DNA of 46,866 bases, taken from the NCBI RefSeq assembly GCF_000696185.1, contig NZ_KK853997.1, positions 7,305,645 to 7,352,510 of the forward strand, written 5' to 3'. The notes beneath the pieces are model-generated. The model saw nothing but the letters and a program-made list of their open reading frames with translations. It made no database searches and had not been told where the DNA came from. Both the position numbers and the translations under genes were made by a program. This document shows positions 20,781-29,142 of this stretch, one piece after another. Numbering within the stretch: position 1 is the stretch's first letter; each line of letters starts with the position of its first letter. This DNA is from Kitasatospora cheerisanensis KCTC 2395 (lineage in GTDB: Bacteria > Actinomycetota > Actinomycetes > Streptomycetales > Streptomycetaceae).

Positions 20781-22420
20781 GCGGCCCGCCCCGGGCGGCC
20801 GCCGACCAGGGCGAGGTGGCCGCGCGGCGGCGCGGCGATCACCATCACCGCCATGTCGTCGTGCCGTCCGTCCCGGATCCACTGCGAGGCCAGCATCTGC
20901 ACCCGTTCCACGATCGCCTCCGCGGGCATGCCCGCACACTCGCCCAAGGCCTGTTGCAGCCGGTGGTCGCCGAACTGCTCCCGGCCGGTCGGCCCGCCGC
21001 GGGCCTCGGTGATGCCGTCGCTGTACAGCACGCACGCCTCGCCGGGATCGAGCAGCACCGTGTCGGTGCGGGTGGTGGCCTCCGGCAGCACGCCCACGAT
21101 GCTGCCCAGCGTGCTGGACGGCGTGACCCGGCCGTCGGCGCGCACCACCATCGGCGCGGGATGGCCCGCCGCCGAGAGCCGGACCCGGACCCGCTCGCCC
21201 TCGCGGCGCACCGAGGCCAGCACCAGCGAGGCGAACCGGGTGTGATGGGACGTCAGCAGCGCCCGGTTCAGCAGTTGCAGCACCCGTTGGTGGTCGTCCG
21301 CCAGCGGCAGCAGGGCGTGCAGCGTGTTGCGCACCTTGCCGGTCATGACCGCCGCCTCCAGGCCCTTCCCGCTGACGTCGCCCAGCAGCGCCAGGGCCTC
21401 GCCGTCCGGCTCCGCGGACGGGTGCACGTCGTAGAAGTCGCCGCCGATCCGGTCCCGGTCCACGGACGCCCGGTAGCCGCCCGCGAAGTCCACGCCGTTC
21501 AGGTGCGCCAGCCGCGGCGGCAGCAGCTCGCGCATCAACAGGTCGGTCACCGAGGCCTGGTCGGAGTACATGACGGCCGCCGAGACCGCCGCGCCGGCCC
21601 GCGCGGCGAACATCCGCGCGAACACCTCCTCGTCGGCGTCGAAGCCGCCGCCGGCCGCGCCGCGCAGCAGCACCAGTGCCCCCGCCGGGACGCCGTGGCC
21701 CGGCAGCGGCGTCACCACCACCGAGCCGACCCGGCCCAGGCCCTCCGGCACCAGCCAGTCCGGCGTGGCGCTCGGGTCGATCCACCGCGACGGCACCGGC
21801 GGGAACCCGCGCAGCGCCTCCGCCAGCCCCGGCACCTCCGCCGGATCGGCCCGCACCTGCCGGTGCACCGGGTCGCCGCCGCCCAGCGCGGAGACGAAGC
21901 GCAGCGTCCGCCCGCGGGGCGGGGAGACCACCACGGCGGCGTCCGCGAGGTGCAGCGCCGCCTGCCGGGCGGCCGTCTCCAGGATCCGGTCCACGTTCAG
22001 CGAGGACAGCAGCAGACCGGACAGCCGGGTCAGCAGCTCCCAGTCGCACGGTCCGCCGCCGGCCGTCCCCGGCAGCACCGCCGAGCAGCCGTCCGCGCCG
22101 ACGAACCACCACACCACGCTGCCGTCGGCCTGCGGGGAGGGGTGCGCCTCGACGGTGCCGGCCAGCGGGTCGCTGTGCCGGACGACACCCGTGCGGCCCC
22201 CGCCGGCCAGCCGCAGGTGCGCCCGCCGCAGCCAGGCCGGCACCGGACCGGCGGTCGCGTCGCCGTGCTGCGGGTCGGCCGGCGGCGCCAGCAGGCGGCG
22301 GGCGGCGGGGCTGGCGTGCCGCAGCCCGCCGGCGGGATCCAGCACCGCCACGGGGTACGGGGAGCCGGTCAGGAACTCCGCGCCGGCCGTCGCCGGGGGA
22401 AAGATGGGGGGAAAAGCCAT
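20777..22420 (-). CDS. PAS-GAF-SpoIIE serine phosphatase
   Basis: A 547-residue soluble PP2C-type phosphatase. Residues about 15-130 resemble a PAS sensor (YPVAVLDPAGGLRHASPAAR). Residues about 150-300 are a GAF domain (LNVDRILETAARQAALHLAD). The SpoIIE catalytic domain occupies the C-terminal 240 residues, with metal-binding motifs IGGDFYD, LLGDVSGKGLEA, LYSDGITEA and DDMAVMV. Such enzymes dephosphorylate STAS antagonists. It is the first gene of a three-gene operon; its stop overlaps the start of the B12 protein gene (ATGA), and the third gene encodes the likely STAS substrate. The PAS/GAF ligands are unknown. Confidence 0.94.
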   Translation of the reverse strand: MAFPPIFPPATAGAEFLTGSPYPVAVLDPAGGLRHASPAARRLLAPPADPQHGDATAGPVPAWLRRAHLRLAGGGRTGVVRHSDPLAGTVEAHPSPQADGSVVWWFVGADGCSAVLPGTAGGGPCDWELLTRLSGLLLSSLNVDRILETAARQAALHLADAAVVVSPPRGRTLRFVSALGGGDPVHRQVRADPAEVPGLAEALRGFPPVPSRWIDPSATPDWLVPEGLGRVGSVVVTPLPGHGVPAGALVLLRGAAGGGFDADEEVFARMFAARAGAAVSAAVMYSDQASVTDLLMRELLPPRLAHLNGVDFAGGYRASVDRDRIGGDFYDVHPSAEPDGEALALLGDVSGKGLEAAVMTGKVRNTLHALLPLADDHQRVLQLLNRALLTSHHTRFASLVLASVRREGERVRVRLSAAGHPAPMVVRADGRVTPSSTLGSIVGVLPEATTRTDTVLLDPGEACVLYSDGITEARGGPTGREQFGDHRLQQALGECAGMPAEAIVERVQMLASQWIRDGRHDDMAVMVIAAPPRGHLALVGGRPGRAA

Positions 22421-22769
22421 GGTCGGGGCCCCGACGGGCCCTCACCTCGCAATCGGTCGTCGCCGGCCGCGGCTGACGCTGGGGCCTGCCGCGCTCGGCG
22501 AGCGTGGTGCGGGCCGACCGGGGCCGGTACCGGACCGGACGGGCCGCACCCGAACGGCCATGCTATCGCCCGCCGCGCGCCACCCCGAGGCGCGCGCCCG
22601 CGAGGGCCGGGCGGCCGGTGCGGCGGCGCGGAAGCGTCCCGGACGGCGGACGGTACACGTTCGGCCGGTGTGGCGCGCGGATGGCCGGGCAACCGAGAGG
22701 TGACAGACCCGCGTGCGGCCCCGTGGTTTCGGGGGCGGGACGCACAGGAGCCGATCCGAGGACACCACC
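22421..22769. other. Divergent promoter region between the photosensor operon and an anti-sigma-like ATPase gene
   Basis: This 349-bp gap separates the divergent genes starting at 22420 (minus) and 22770 (plus). I see no coding frame with protein character and no strong palindrome. No clear sigma-70 or SigB-type promoter could be fixed by eye for either side. A GAGG at 22758-22761 provides the ribosome site of the plus-strand gene. Confidence 0.4.
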
Positions 22770-23180
22770 ATGCCGCCCACCGACACCGATCCGACCGGGC
22801 GGGCCGCCGCCGGCCCGGCGGTGCGGACCGCCGCCGAGGCCCGGGCCGCGGTCACCGCCGCGCTCGGCCGGCATGCCGCCGAGCACGTCCGGCTGCACGG
22901 CGACGCCTGCCTGGCCGTCACGGAACTGGTCACCAACGCCATCCGGCACGCCGGGGGAGTGACCGGGTTCGCCGTCCGGGCGGGTGCGGGCGGCAGCGTG
23001 CTGACGATCGACGTCGAGGACGCGGACGACCGCCGCCCGAGCGGGGACGGGGCCAGCCTGACGGACCCGACCCGGATCGGCGGGCGCGGCTGGGCGCTGG
23101 TCCAGCTGGTCGCCGCGAGCTGGGAGATCCACGGGCTGGCCGGGGGCGGCAAGCGGATCAGGATCACCCTGGCGGCCTGA
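22770..23180 (+). CDS. Anti-sigma-like ATP-binding protein (HATPase_c, RsbW-type)
   Basis: A 136-residue GHKL ATPase. It has the N-box LAVTELVTNAIRHAGG near residue 50, a degenerate G1 box (DVEDADDRRP) and the G2 region GGRGWALVQLVAASWEI. This form is very abundant in streptomycetes and belongs to the RsbW/SpoIIAB-like anti-sigma kinase group, though most members have no proven partner. ATG 22770 follows GAGG at 8 nt; an in-frame codon at 22713 is rejected because the extra residues are not protein-like. It is divergent from the photosensor operon and may act on, or be controlled by, its STAS protein. Confidence 0.9.
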   Translation: MPPTDTDPTGRAAAGPAVRTAAEARAAVTAALGRHAAEHVRLHGDACLAVTELVTNAIRHAGGVTGFAVRAGAGGSVLTIDVEDADDRRPSGDGASLTDPTRIGGRGWALVQLVAASWEIHGLAGGGKRIRITLAA

Positions 23181-23225
23181 CGCCCCGTCACCGGGGGCCC
23201 GGGGCGGAACCCGGGGCGGACGAGG

Positions 23226-23629
23226 TCAGGCGAGGATCCGGGCCAGCAGGTCGTCCAGGTCGAGGTGCTCGGACTCGTCGCCGGGCGGGACGAGCGCGAA
23301 GGAGTCCTCCAGGAACGCCGCCACCGCGTCGGCGGGGATGCTGATCACCGCCCGGCCGTCGTGCGGGCTCAGGGTGACCAGCACCCGGCCGTCCGGGCCG
23401 GGCCGACCAGCACGTCGCCGTCGCCGACCGGGGCGCGGCGGCCCTCGTCCAGCAGCTCGCGGCCGAAGTACCACTCGATGGTCCCGCCGTCCGGGCCGCG
23501 GGACGGGAAGGCCAGGCACACGCCGTACGGCAGCGCCGTCTCGAAGCGGAGTTCCGCGGTGACGGCGACGTGCGGGAACGGGCCCTCGGGGAGGGTGACG
23601 TCGGTGGACCGGGACGTGGCGACGGGCAT
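23226..23629 (-). CDS. SsgA-like sporulation and cell division regulator (one apparent frameshift)
   Basis: The SsgA-like family occurs in mycelial actinomycetes and guides septum and spore-wall formation. The N-terminal frame (AVTAELRFETALPYGVCLAF, then IEWYFGRELLDEGRRAPVGD, GDVLVGP) and the C-terminal frame (GRVLVTLSPHDGRAVISIPA, AVAAFLEDSFALVPPGDE) together make a complete family member. They are joined by one missing base near 23397-23412; restored length is 134 residues. ATG 23629 is preferred because GAGG precedes it at 9 nt; ATG 23644 has none. It lies convergent to the ATPase gene and divergent from dps. Confidence 0.87.
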
Positions 23630-23808
23630 GCGGCGGTACCTCATTCTGCTGGAGGTGCGGTGCTGACGAGTCCGGTGCGTCCGGCCCGGCCGGGTGGCCG
23701 GGGCCGGGGAGCGGCACCGCGCGGCTACCCGGAGCGGCGCGGTCCACGCGTCGCGGTTGCGGAACCGTTACCGGCCGCCGGCCGGCGCTTCCGCCCGCCG
23801 GCCGGGGG

Positions 23809-23832
23809 GTTTCCGTCCGGCCCGAGGGGGCA
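23809..23832 (+). promoter_or_regulatory. Candidate stress-sigma (SigB-like) promoter for dps
   Basis: GTTT (23809-23812), a 14-bp spacer and GGGGCA (23827-23832) resemble the streptomycete SigB/SigH-type layout GTTT-N14-16-GGGTAT, with a weak -10. It lies 60 bp before the dps start. The match is partial and the call is tentative. Confidence 0.3.
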
Positions 23833-23892
23833 GCCGGAGGGCGGCCGGACGAACACCGGCCCCATCACACCCCCGATGCGGAAGGACCCCCC

Positions 23893-24366
23893 ATGGACCT
23901 CACCCACAGCCCGCTGGCGGACGGCGACCGCGACACGGCCGGGGGCGCACTGCAGGGCGCTCTGGTCGACCTCGTGGATCTGTCGCTGGTGGCGAAGCAG
24001 GCGCACTGGAACCTGTACGGACCCCGGTTCCGCTCCGTCCACCTGCACCTCGACGAGGTGGTGGCGACCGCCCGCGACTTCGCCGACCAGGTGGCCGAAC
24101 GGGCCGCCGCGATCGGCGTCAGCCCCGACGGCCGGGCCGCCACCCTGGCCCGCACCAGCGGCCTGCCGGAGTTCCCGGCCGGCTGGATCGCCGACGACGA
24201 GGTGGTCGGCCACCTGGTGGAGGCGTTCGGCGCGGTGATCGGCCGGATGCGGGAACGGATCGAGCAGACCGACAGCGCGGACGCCGTCACCCAGGACCTG
24301 CTGATCGCGGTCACCGCCGCCCTCGAGAAGCACAGCTGGATGTTCCGCGCCGAGAACCGGAACTGA
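23893..24366 (+). CDS. dps: Dps family DNA-protection ferritin-like protein
   Basis: A 157-residue mini-ferritin. The family signature VAKQAHWNLYGPRFRSVHLH followed by LDEVVATARDFADQVAERAA carries the ferroxidase residues (the His of QAHWN, a second His, Asp and Glu). The C-terminal helix has EKHSWMFRAE. Dps proteins form dodecamers that oxidise and store iron with H2O2 and can bind DNA, protecting the nucleoid under stress and in spores. There is no long Lys-rich tail, so DNA binding may be weak. ATG 23893 follows GGAAGGA at 7 nt. A 12-bp terminator stem follows, so it is monocistronic, directly upstream of the stressosome operon. Confidence 0.94.
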   Translation: MDLTHSPLADGDRDTAGGALQGALVDLVDLSLVAKQAHWNLYGPRFRSVHLHLDEVVATARDFADQVAERAAAIGVSPDGRAATLARTSGLPEFPAGWIADDEVVGHLVEAFGAVIGRMRERIEQTDSADAVTQDLLIAVTAALEKHSWMFRAENRN

Positions 24367-24385
24367 CCAGCGCCGCAAGGCCGTT

Positions 24386-24423
24386 GCCGCCCGCCCGGGG
24401 CCGCCGTGGCACGGGCGGGCGGC
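24386..24423 (+). terminator. Terminator hairpin after dps
   Basis: GCCGCCCGCCCG (24386-24397) pairs perfectly with CGGGCGGGCGGC (24412-24423) across a 14-nt loop, 19 bp after the dps stop. It separates dps transcription from the rsb operon. Confidence 0.7.
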
Positions 24424-24495
24424 CGCGCGGGGAAAATCCGGCGCGCCGGGTGCATACCTTGCGCCGCTCGGGGCAGCCGGAGCCCGGTGGCCGGA

Positions 24496-24543
24496 CCGAC
24501 CCTCCCGGGTCGGCGGCGCCGAGGCTCCCCACCGGAGGGAGCC
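24496..24543 (+). promoter_or_regulatory. Two hairpins in the rsbRST leader
   Basis: CCGACCC-TCCC-GGGTCGG (24496-24513) and GGCTCCC-N7-GGGAGCC (24523-24543) are perfect 7-bp inverted repeats, 9 bp apart. They lie between a possible -10 (TACCTT, 24455-24460) and the ribosome site GAGGAG before ATG 24566. They may be DNA operators or leader RNA structure. Confidence 0.4.
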
Positions 24544-24565
24544 GCACGAACGAGGAGAACGCCAC

Positions 24566-25420
24566 ATGGCGGTGGAGCATGCGTCCGAACGGCTCGTCGA
24601 GCTGCTGAGCCGGGACGACGCGCTGCAGGACCAGTGGGTGGACGCGGTGGCGGCCACCCTCGGCGGCCGGATCAGCCGCGCCGAACTGGAGCGCGAACTG
24701 ACCGACCTCTACCAGGCGCTGACCCAGGCCCTCGGCAAGGGCGGCCTGGACTGGCGCGGCGAGGACTACTCCGAGGTCCGCGCCCTGCTGGTCGAGATGT
24801 CCCGCACCCGGGCCCGGCACGGGTTCACCCCCACCGAGACCGCCGTCAGCGTCTTCGCGTGCAAGGACGTGCTGGCCCCCACCACCGACAGCACCGCCGA
24901 GGACATCACCGCCTACCTCCAGCTGACCCGGCTGCTGGACGCCCTCGGCCTGTTCACCATCGAGACCTACGCCCGCGCCCGCGAGGAGATCATCAGCGCG
25001 CAGGCCGAGCAGCTGCTCGAACTCTCCACCCCCGTCGTCAAGCTGTGGGAAGGCGTGGTCGCCGTCCCGCTGGTCGGCACGCTCGACTCCGCCCGCACCC
25101 AGGTCGTCATGGAGAAGCTGCTGCAGAGCCTGGTCGACTCCGAGTCCGAGCACGCCATCATCGACATCACCGGCGTGCCCGCCGTCGACACCGAGGTCGC
25201 CCAGCACCTGCTGAAGACCGTCGTCGCCGCCCGCCTGATGGGCGCCGAATGCACCATCTCCGGCATCCGGCCGCAGATCGCGCAGACCCTGGTCGCGCTC
25301 GGCGTCCAGTTCGGCGACATCGTCACCAAGGCGACCCTCGCCGACGCGCTGCGCCACGTCCTGCACCGCAGCGGCGCCCAGCAGCCCGCCGCCCCGAGCA
25401 CCGCGGGCGGCGACCGGTGA
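24566..25420 (+). CDS. rsbR: RsbR-type stressosome protein (RsbRD domain plus STAS)
   Basis: A 284-residue stressosome scaffold/sensor. Residues 5-150 are an RsbRD-type helical sensor domain (LVELLSRDDALQDQWVDAVA; LLDALGLFTIETYARAREEI). Residues 160-270 are a STAS domain (VAVPLVGTLDSARTQVVMEK; IIDITGVPAVDTEVAQHLLK). T209 in VDTE corresponds to the phosphorylated T205 of Bacillus RsbRA. S175 in TLDSAR occupies the position of T171, so that site is serine here. The kinase RsbT phosphorylates these sites and is then released. It is the first gene of a six-gene coupled operon; the next start overlaps its stop as GTGA. Confidence 0.93.
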   Translation: MAVEHASERLVELLSRDDALQDQWVDAVAATLGGRISRAELERELTDLYQALTQALGKGGLDWRGEDYSEVRALLVEMSRTRARHGFTPTETAVSVFACKDVLAPTTDSTAEDITAYLQLTRLLDALGLFTIETYARAREEIISAQAEQLLELSTPVVKLWEGVVAVPLVGTLDSARTQVVMEKLLQSLVDSESEHAIIDITGVPAVDTEVAQHLLKTVVAARLMGAECTISGIRPQIAQTLVALGVQFGDIVTKATLADALRHVLHRSGAQQPAAPSTAGGDR

Positions 25421-25794
25421 GCGACCGCGTCCCCATCCTCCGGATCGGCCAGGTCCTGCTGGTCTCCATCCAGATCGACCTGGAGGACCAGACCGTCCTC
25501 GACCTGCAGGACGACCTCGCCGAACGGATCGTCGCCACCGGCGCCGGCGGCGTCGTCATCGACATCACCGCCCTCGAGATCGTCGACTCCTTCGTCGGCC
25601 GGATGCTCGCCAACACCGCCGCCATCTCCCGCATGCTGGACGCCGAGACCGTCGTCGTCGGCATGCGCCCCGCGGTCGCCATCACCCTGGTCGAACTCGG
25701 CCTCTCGCTCGGCGGGGTGCGCACCGCGCTCACCCTCGACAAGGGCCTGGCGCTCCTCGAACGCGACCGTACCGCGCGTACGGCCCGCCCATGA
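25417..25794 (+). CDS. rsbS: RsbS stressosome STAS protein
   Basis: A 125-residue single STAS domain that forms the stressosome core with RsbR and holds RsbT inactive. The sequence VPILRIGQVLLVSIQIDLED is the typical start, and DITALEIVDSFVGRMLANTA carries S58, the counterpart of Bacillus RsbS S59 phosphorylated by RsbT. The following MRPAVAITLVELGLSLGGV segment is highly conserved in the family. GTG 25417 overlaps the rsbR stop, and the rsbT ATG overlaps its own stop, so stoichiometry is likely set by translational coupling. Confidence 0.94.
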   Translation: MSDRVPILRIGQVLLVSIQIDLEDQTVLDLQDDLAERIVATGAGGVVIDITALEIVDSFVGRMLANTAAISRMLDAETVVVGMRPAVAITLVELGLSLGGVRTALTLDKGLALLERDRTARTARP

Positions 25795-26207
25795 CCGGGC
25801 ACGAGGTGGAACAGGAGGAGACCGTCCCGATCACGTCCAACGACGACGTGGTGCGCGCCCGGCAGACCGTGCGGACCTACGCCCAGCAGTGCGGGCTGTC
25901 GCTGGTCGACCAGACCAAACTGGTCACCGCCGCCAGCGAACTCGCCCGCAACACCCTGGTCTACGGCGGCGGCGGCCGGATGCGCTGCGCCGCCGTCCGC
26001 CGGGCCGGCCGGGTCGGCGTGCACGCCGTGTTCGAGGACCGCGGGCCCGGCATCCCCGACCTCGACCTGGCGCTGACCGACGGCTGGACCTCCGGGGGCG
26101 GCCTCGGCCTCGGCCTCAGCGGTGCCCGCCGCCTGGTCGACGACTTCGACCTGCACAGCGAGCCCGCCACCGGGACGAGGGTGTCGGTGACCAAGTGGAA
26201 GCGCTGA
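25791..26207 (+). CDS. rsbT: RsbT serine/threonine kinase
   Basis: A 138-residue GHKL kinase. RsbT phosphorylates RsbR and RsbS and, once free, activates a PP2C phosphatase. Visible motifs are the N-box AASELARNTLVYGGGG, the G1 box FEDRGPGIPDLDLAL and the glycine-rich G2 SGGGLGLGLSGARRLVDDF. The ATG at 25791 overlaps the rsbS stop. Its 3' end overlaps the next ATPase/phosphatase gene by 13 bp, a close physical link to a likely downstream target. Confidence 0.94.
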   Translation: MTGHEVEQEETVPITSNDDVVRARQTVRTYAQQCGLSLVDQTKLVTAASELARNTLVYGGGGRMRCAAVRRAGRVGVHAVFEDRGPGIPDLDLALTDGWTSGGGLGLGLSGARRLVDDFDLHSEPATGTRVSVTKWKR

Positions 26208-27374
26208 CCTCCCCCGTCCTCGAGGGCGAGGACGCCGTCTGGCTGCGGCACTCCGAGTCGCTGCCCGCCGCCGCCCGCGGCACCGCCCGCCAACTCGCCC
26301 ACCGCATCGGCCTGCTGCCCGAACGGGTCGCCGAAGTCGGAGTCGCCGTCAGCGAGGCCGCCACCAACCTGCTCCGGCACGCCGCCGACGGGGCGATGGT
26401 GCTGCGCGTGGTGCGCACCGACACCGAGGCCGCCCTGGAGTTCGTCACCGTCGACAGCGGACCCGGGATGACCGACGTCCCCGGCGCGCTCGCCGACGGC
26501 TACTCCTCCGACGGCACCCTCGGCATCGGCCTCGGCGCGATCGCCCGGCTCGCCGACACCTTCGACCTGCACTCGCTGCCCGGCCGCGGCACCGTGCTCG
26601 TCGCCCGGTTCTGGAACCGCACCCCGGCGGCCGCGACGCCGCCGCCCAGGGCGAGCCCGTCGCCGCCGGCCTCACCCGCCCGATGAGCGGCCAGGACCTG
26701 TGCGGCGACGCCTGGGCGATACGCCCCGCCCACCCCGCGCCCGACCGGTACGCGGCCGGCGCGCTCGCACCCGGCCGAGCCGGGGCCGCCCGGCTCGACT
26801 GGGCGGCGCTCACCAACCGCGCCCCCGGCCGGCCGCCCCCGCCGGACCCGAACAGCCGGGCGGCGGCGGCGCGTTCCTGCTGATGTTCTGCGACGGGCTG
26901 GGTCACGGCCCGCTCGCCGCCCGCGCCACCTCCGACGCCGTCGCCGCCTTCCACCGCAGCGCCGCACACACCCCCGACCAGGTGCTCGCCGACCTGCACC
27001 GGGCGCTGCGGGCCGGCCGCGGCGGCGCGATCGCCGTCGCCCTCGTCGAACCCGCCGAACGGCGGCTGACCTTCTGCGGCGTCGGCAACGTCAGCGCGTT
27101 CGTGGTGGACACCGCCACCGGCGCCCGCCGGGCGCTGCCGTCCGCGCCCGGCATCGTCGGCCACCAGATGACCGCCCCGCACACCGTCCGGCAGGAACTC
27201 GCCCCCGGCAGCGCCGTCGTCCTGCACTCCGACGGGCTCACCGGCCGCTGGCGGGCCGCCGACCTGCCCGGCCTGTTCAGCCACCTGCCGGTGACCGCCG
27301 CCGCCCTGCTGCTCCGCGAGGCCGGCGTGCGCCGGGACGACGCCGGCGTGGCCGTCGCGAAGGGCGCCTGGTGA
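26195..27374 (+). CDS. ATP-binding SpoIIE-type phosphatase fusion (two apparent frameshifts)
   Basis: GTG 26195 opens a GHKL ATPase domain (GVAVSEAATNLLRHAADGAM N-box; VDSGPGMTDVPGAL G1; DGTLGIGLGAIARLADTFDL G2). The protein continues in a second frame as MSGQDLCGDAWAIRPA and in a third as FLLMFCDGLGHGPLAARATS with VVLHSDGLTGRW, a PP2C/SpoIIE domain ending at 27374. Breaks near 26618-26632 and 26828-26845 each equal one missing base; restored length is 393 residues, matching the known fused family common in streptomycetes. Read literally it would be two or three genes with an ATGA overlap at 26683. Such proteins probably reset stressosome phosphorylation, an RsbX-like role. Confidence 0.8.
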
Positions 27375-29142
27375 ACGGTCCGCCCACCCGTCCGCCCGTG
27401 CCGCTGGAGGTCACCACCATCAGCACCGCCCAGGACACCTTCGCCCTGCGCCGCAGCGCCCGGGCCGTCGCCGACCTGCTCGGCGCCGACAGCCAGGACG
27501 CCGTCCGGCTCGCCACCGCGCTCAGCGAACTCAGCCGCGACCTGCTCGGCGCCGACCGGCTCACCGCGACCTTCGCGCTGCACCCCGACCCGGCGCCCGT
27601 CCTGCACGTCACCCTGTCCTGGCACGGCCTGCACCGGCTGTCCGCGGAGGCCCTGGAGGCCTCCGCCCGGCTGCTCCCCACCCACCACCGGCCCACCGAC
27701 GACGGCGGCACCGCCCGCGTCGAACAGCGCCTGCACCCGGCGGGCGAGGCCGACACCGACCTGGTCGAGCGGGCCCGCCGGCTGCTCGCGGTGCACAGCG
27801 GCCCCAGCGCCCAGGAGGACTCCCGCGCCCAGACCCACGACCTGATCGCCGCCCTCGAACAGACCCGCGCCCAGCGCGAGGAACTCCAGCGCCTCAACAG
27901 TGAGTTGGAGGAGACCAACCGGGGCGTCCTCGCGCTGTACTCCGAACTCTCCCGCGAACTGGAGGAGACCAACCGCGGCGTGGTCGCGCTCTACGCGGAA
28001 CTCGACGAGAAATCACGCCAGTTGCGCGAGGCCAGCGAAGCCAAGAGCCGGTTCTGGGCGAACGTCAGCCACGAGTTGCGCACCCCCGTCAACTCCGTGG
28101 TCGGCCTCGCCGAACTGCTCCGCGCCGACACCGACGCGCCGCCCGAGGAACGCGAACGCCAACTCGCGCTGATCGCCGGCTCCGGCCGCACCCTGCTCGG
28201 ACTCGTCGACGAACTCCTCGACGTCGCCAAGGCCGAGTCCGGCACCCTCGAACCCCAGTGGGCGCCGCTCGACCTGCGCGCCGTCCTCACCCACCTCGAA
28301 GGCACCCTGCGCGGCCTCGCCCGCCCCGGCGTCGAACTGCGGATCGGCCCCGTCCCCGACGGCCTCGACCCGCTGCTCGGCGACGAGACGATGCTCGCCC
28401 GGATCCTGCGCAACCTGCTCTCCAACGCGCTGAAGTTCACCGAGACCGGCAGCGTCCGCCTCGACACCCGGCTCGACCCGCCGAGCGGCGACACCGCCCA
28501 CTCCACCCTGGTGCTGACCGTCACCGACACCGGCGTCGGCATCCCCGAGGACCAGCAGGAGCGCGTGTTCGAGGAGTTCTACCAGGTCAAGGGCCCGCAC
28601 CAGCGCGGCCGCCGCGGCACCGGACTCGGCCTGCCCTACGCCCGCCGCCTCGCCGGGATCCTCGGCGGCACCCTGCACCTGGACAGCGCCCCCGGCCGCG
28701 GCACCACCCTCACCGTCCGCCTCCCCGCCCGCCCGCAGCGCGCCCCGGCCGCCCCGCCGTGCTGCTCGCCGTCGACGACGACCCCGCCTTCCGGGCCGTC
28801 CTGCGGCCCCTGCTGGAGCAGATCGCCGACCGCGTGGTCGAGGTCCACGACGGCACCGAGGCCTACGCCGCGATCCGCCGCACCCGCCCCGACGCCGTCG
28901 TCCTCGACCTGCACCTCGGCGACACCGACGGCCACGACGTCCTCGCCGCCCTCCGCGCCGACCCCGAGCTGACCCACCTGCCGGTCGTCGTCGTCACCTC
29001 CGCGACCCTCACCGCCGCCGAACGCGCCCGCCTCTCCCACGCCCGCGACGTGCTGCCCAAGACCGGCCTCACCGCCACCCGCCTCGCCACCGCGCTGGCC
29101 GCGCCCCCGCACCGCCGCACCCCGCCCGAGGACGGACCGTGA
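27371..29142 (+). CDS. Hybrid sensor histidine kinase with N-terminal GHKL domain and C-terminal receiver (one apparent frameshift)
   Basis: The N-terminal 100 residues look like a degenerate RsbT-like ATPase (VRLATALSELSRDLL). A coiled coil at about 155-225 contains a duplicated ELEETNRGV-ALY segment (179-190 and 197-208). H234 in NVSHELRTP is the phospho-acceptor, followed by HATPase_c (LLSNALKFTETGS; DTGVGIPEDQ; GTGLGLPYARRL). The frame then breaks near 28726-28765, and a receiver domain follows (VLLAVDDDPAFRAVL; DAVVLDLHLGDTDG; final lysine in DVLPKTGL). One missing base restores 590 residues. A separate receiver gene from GTG 28759 is the alternative. No membrane segment, so it senses from the cytoplasm. 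Both ends overlap neighbours by GTGA. Confidence 0.85.

Noticed and set aside
20816..23344. Very long open frame on the plus strand (about 840 codons) opposite the photosensor operon
   Set aside because: It is antisense to three well-motivated genes, rich in Arg/Gly/Pro/His with no domain, and results from the rarity of stops in GC-rich DNA.
26683..26883. Separate short gene with an ATGA overlap after the GHKL domain
   Set aside because: It ends in meaningless sequence, while joining three frames by two missing bases reproduces a known ATPase-SpoIIE fusion.
28759..29142. Separate stand-alone receiver gene starting at GTG 28759
   Set aside because: No ribosome site, the kinase frame has no natural end near there, and one missing base gives a normal hybrid kinase. 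Kept only as an alternative.
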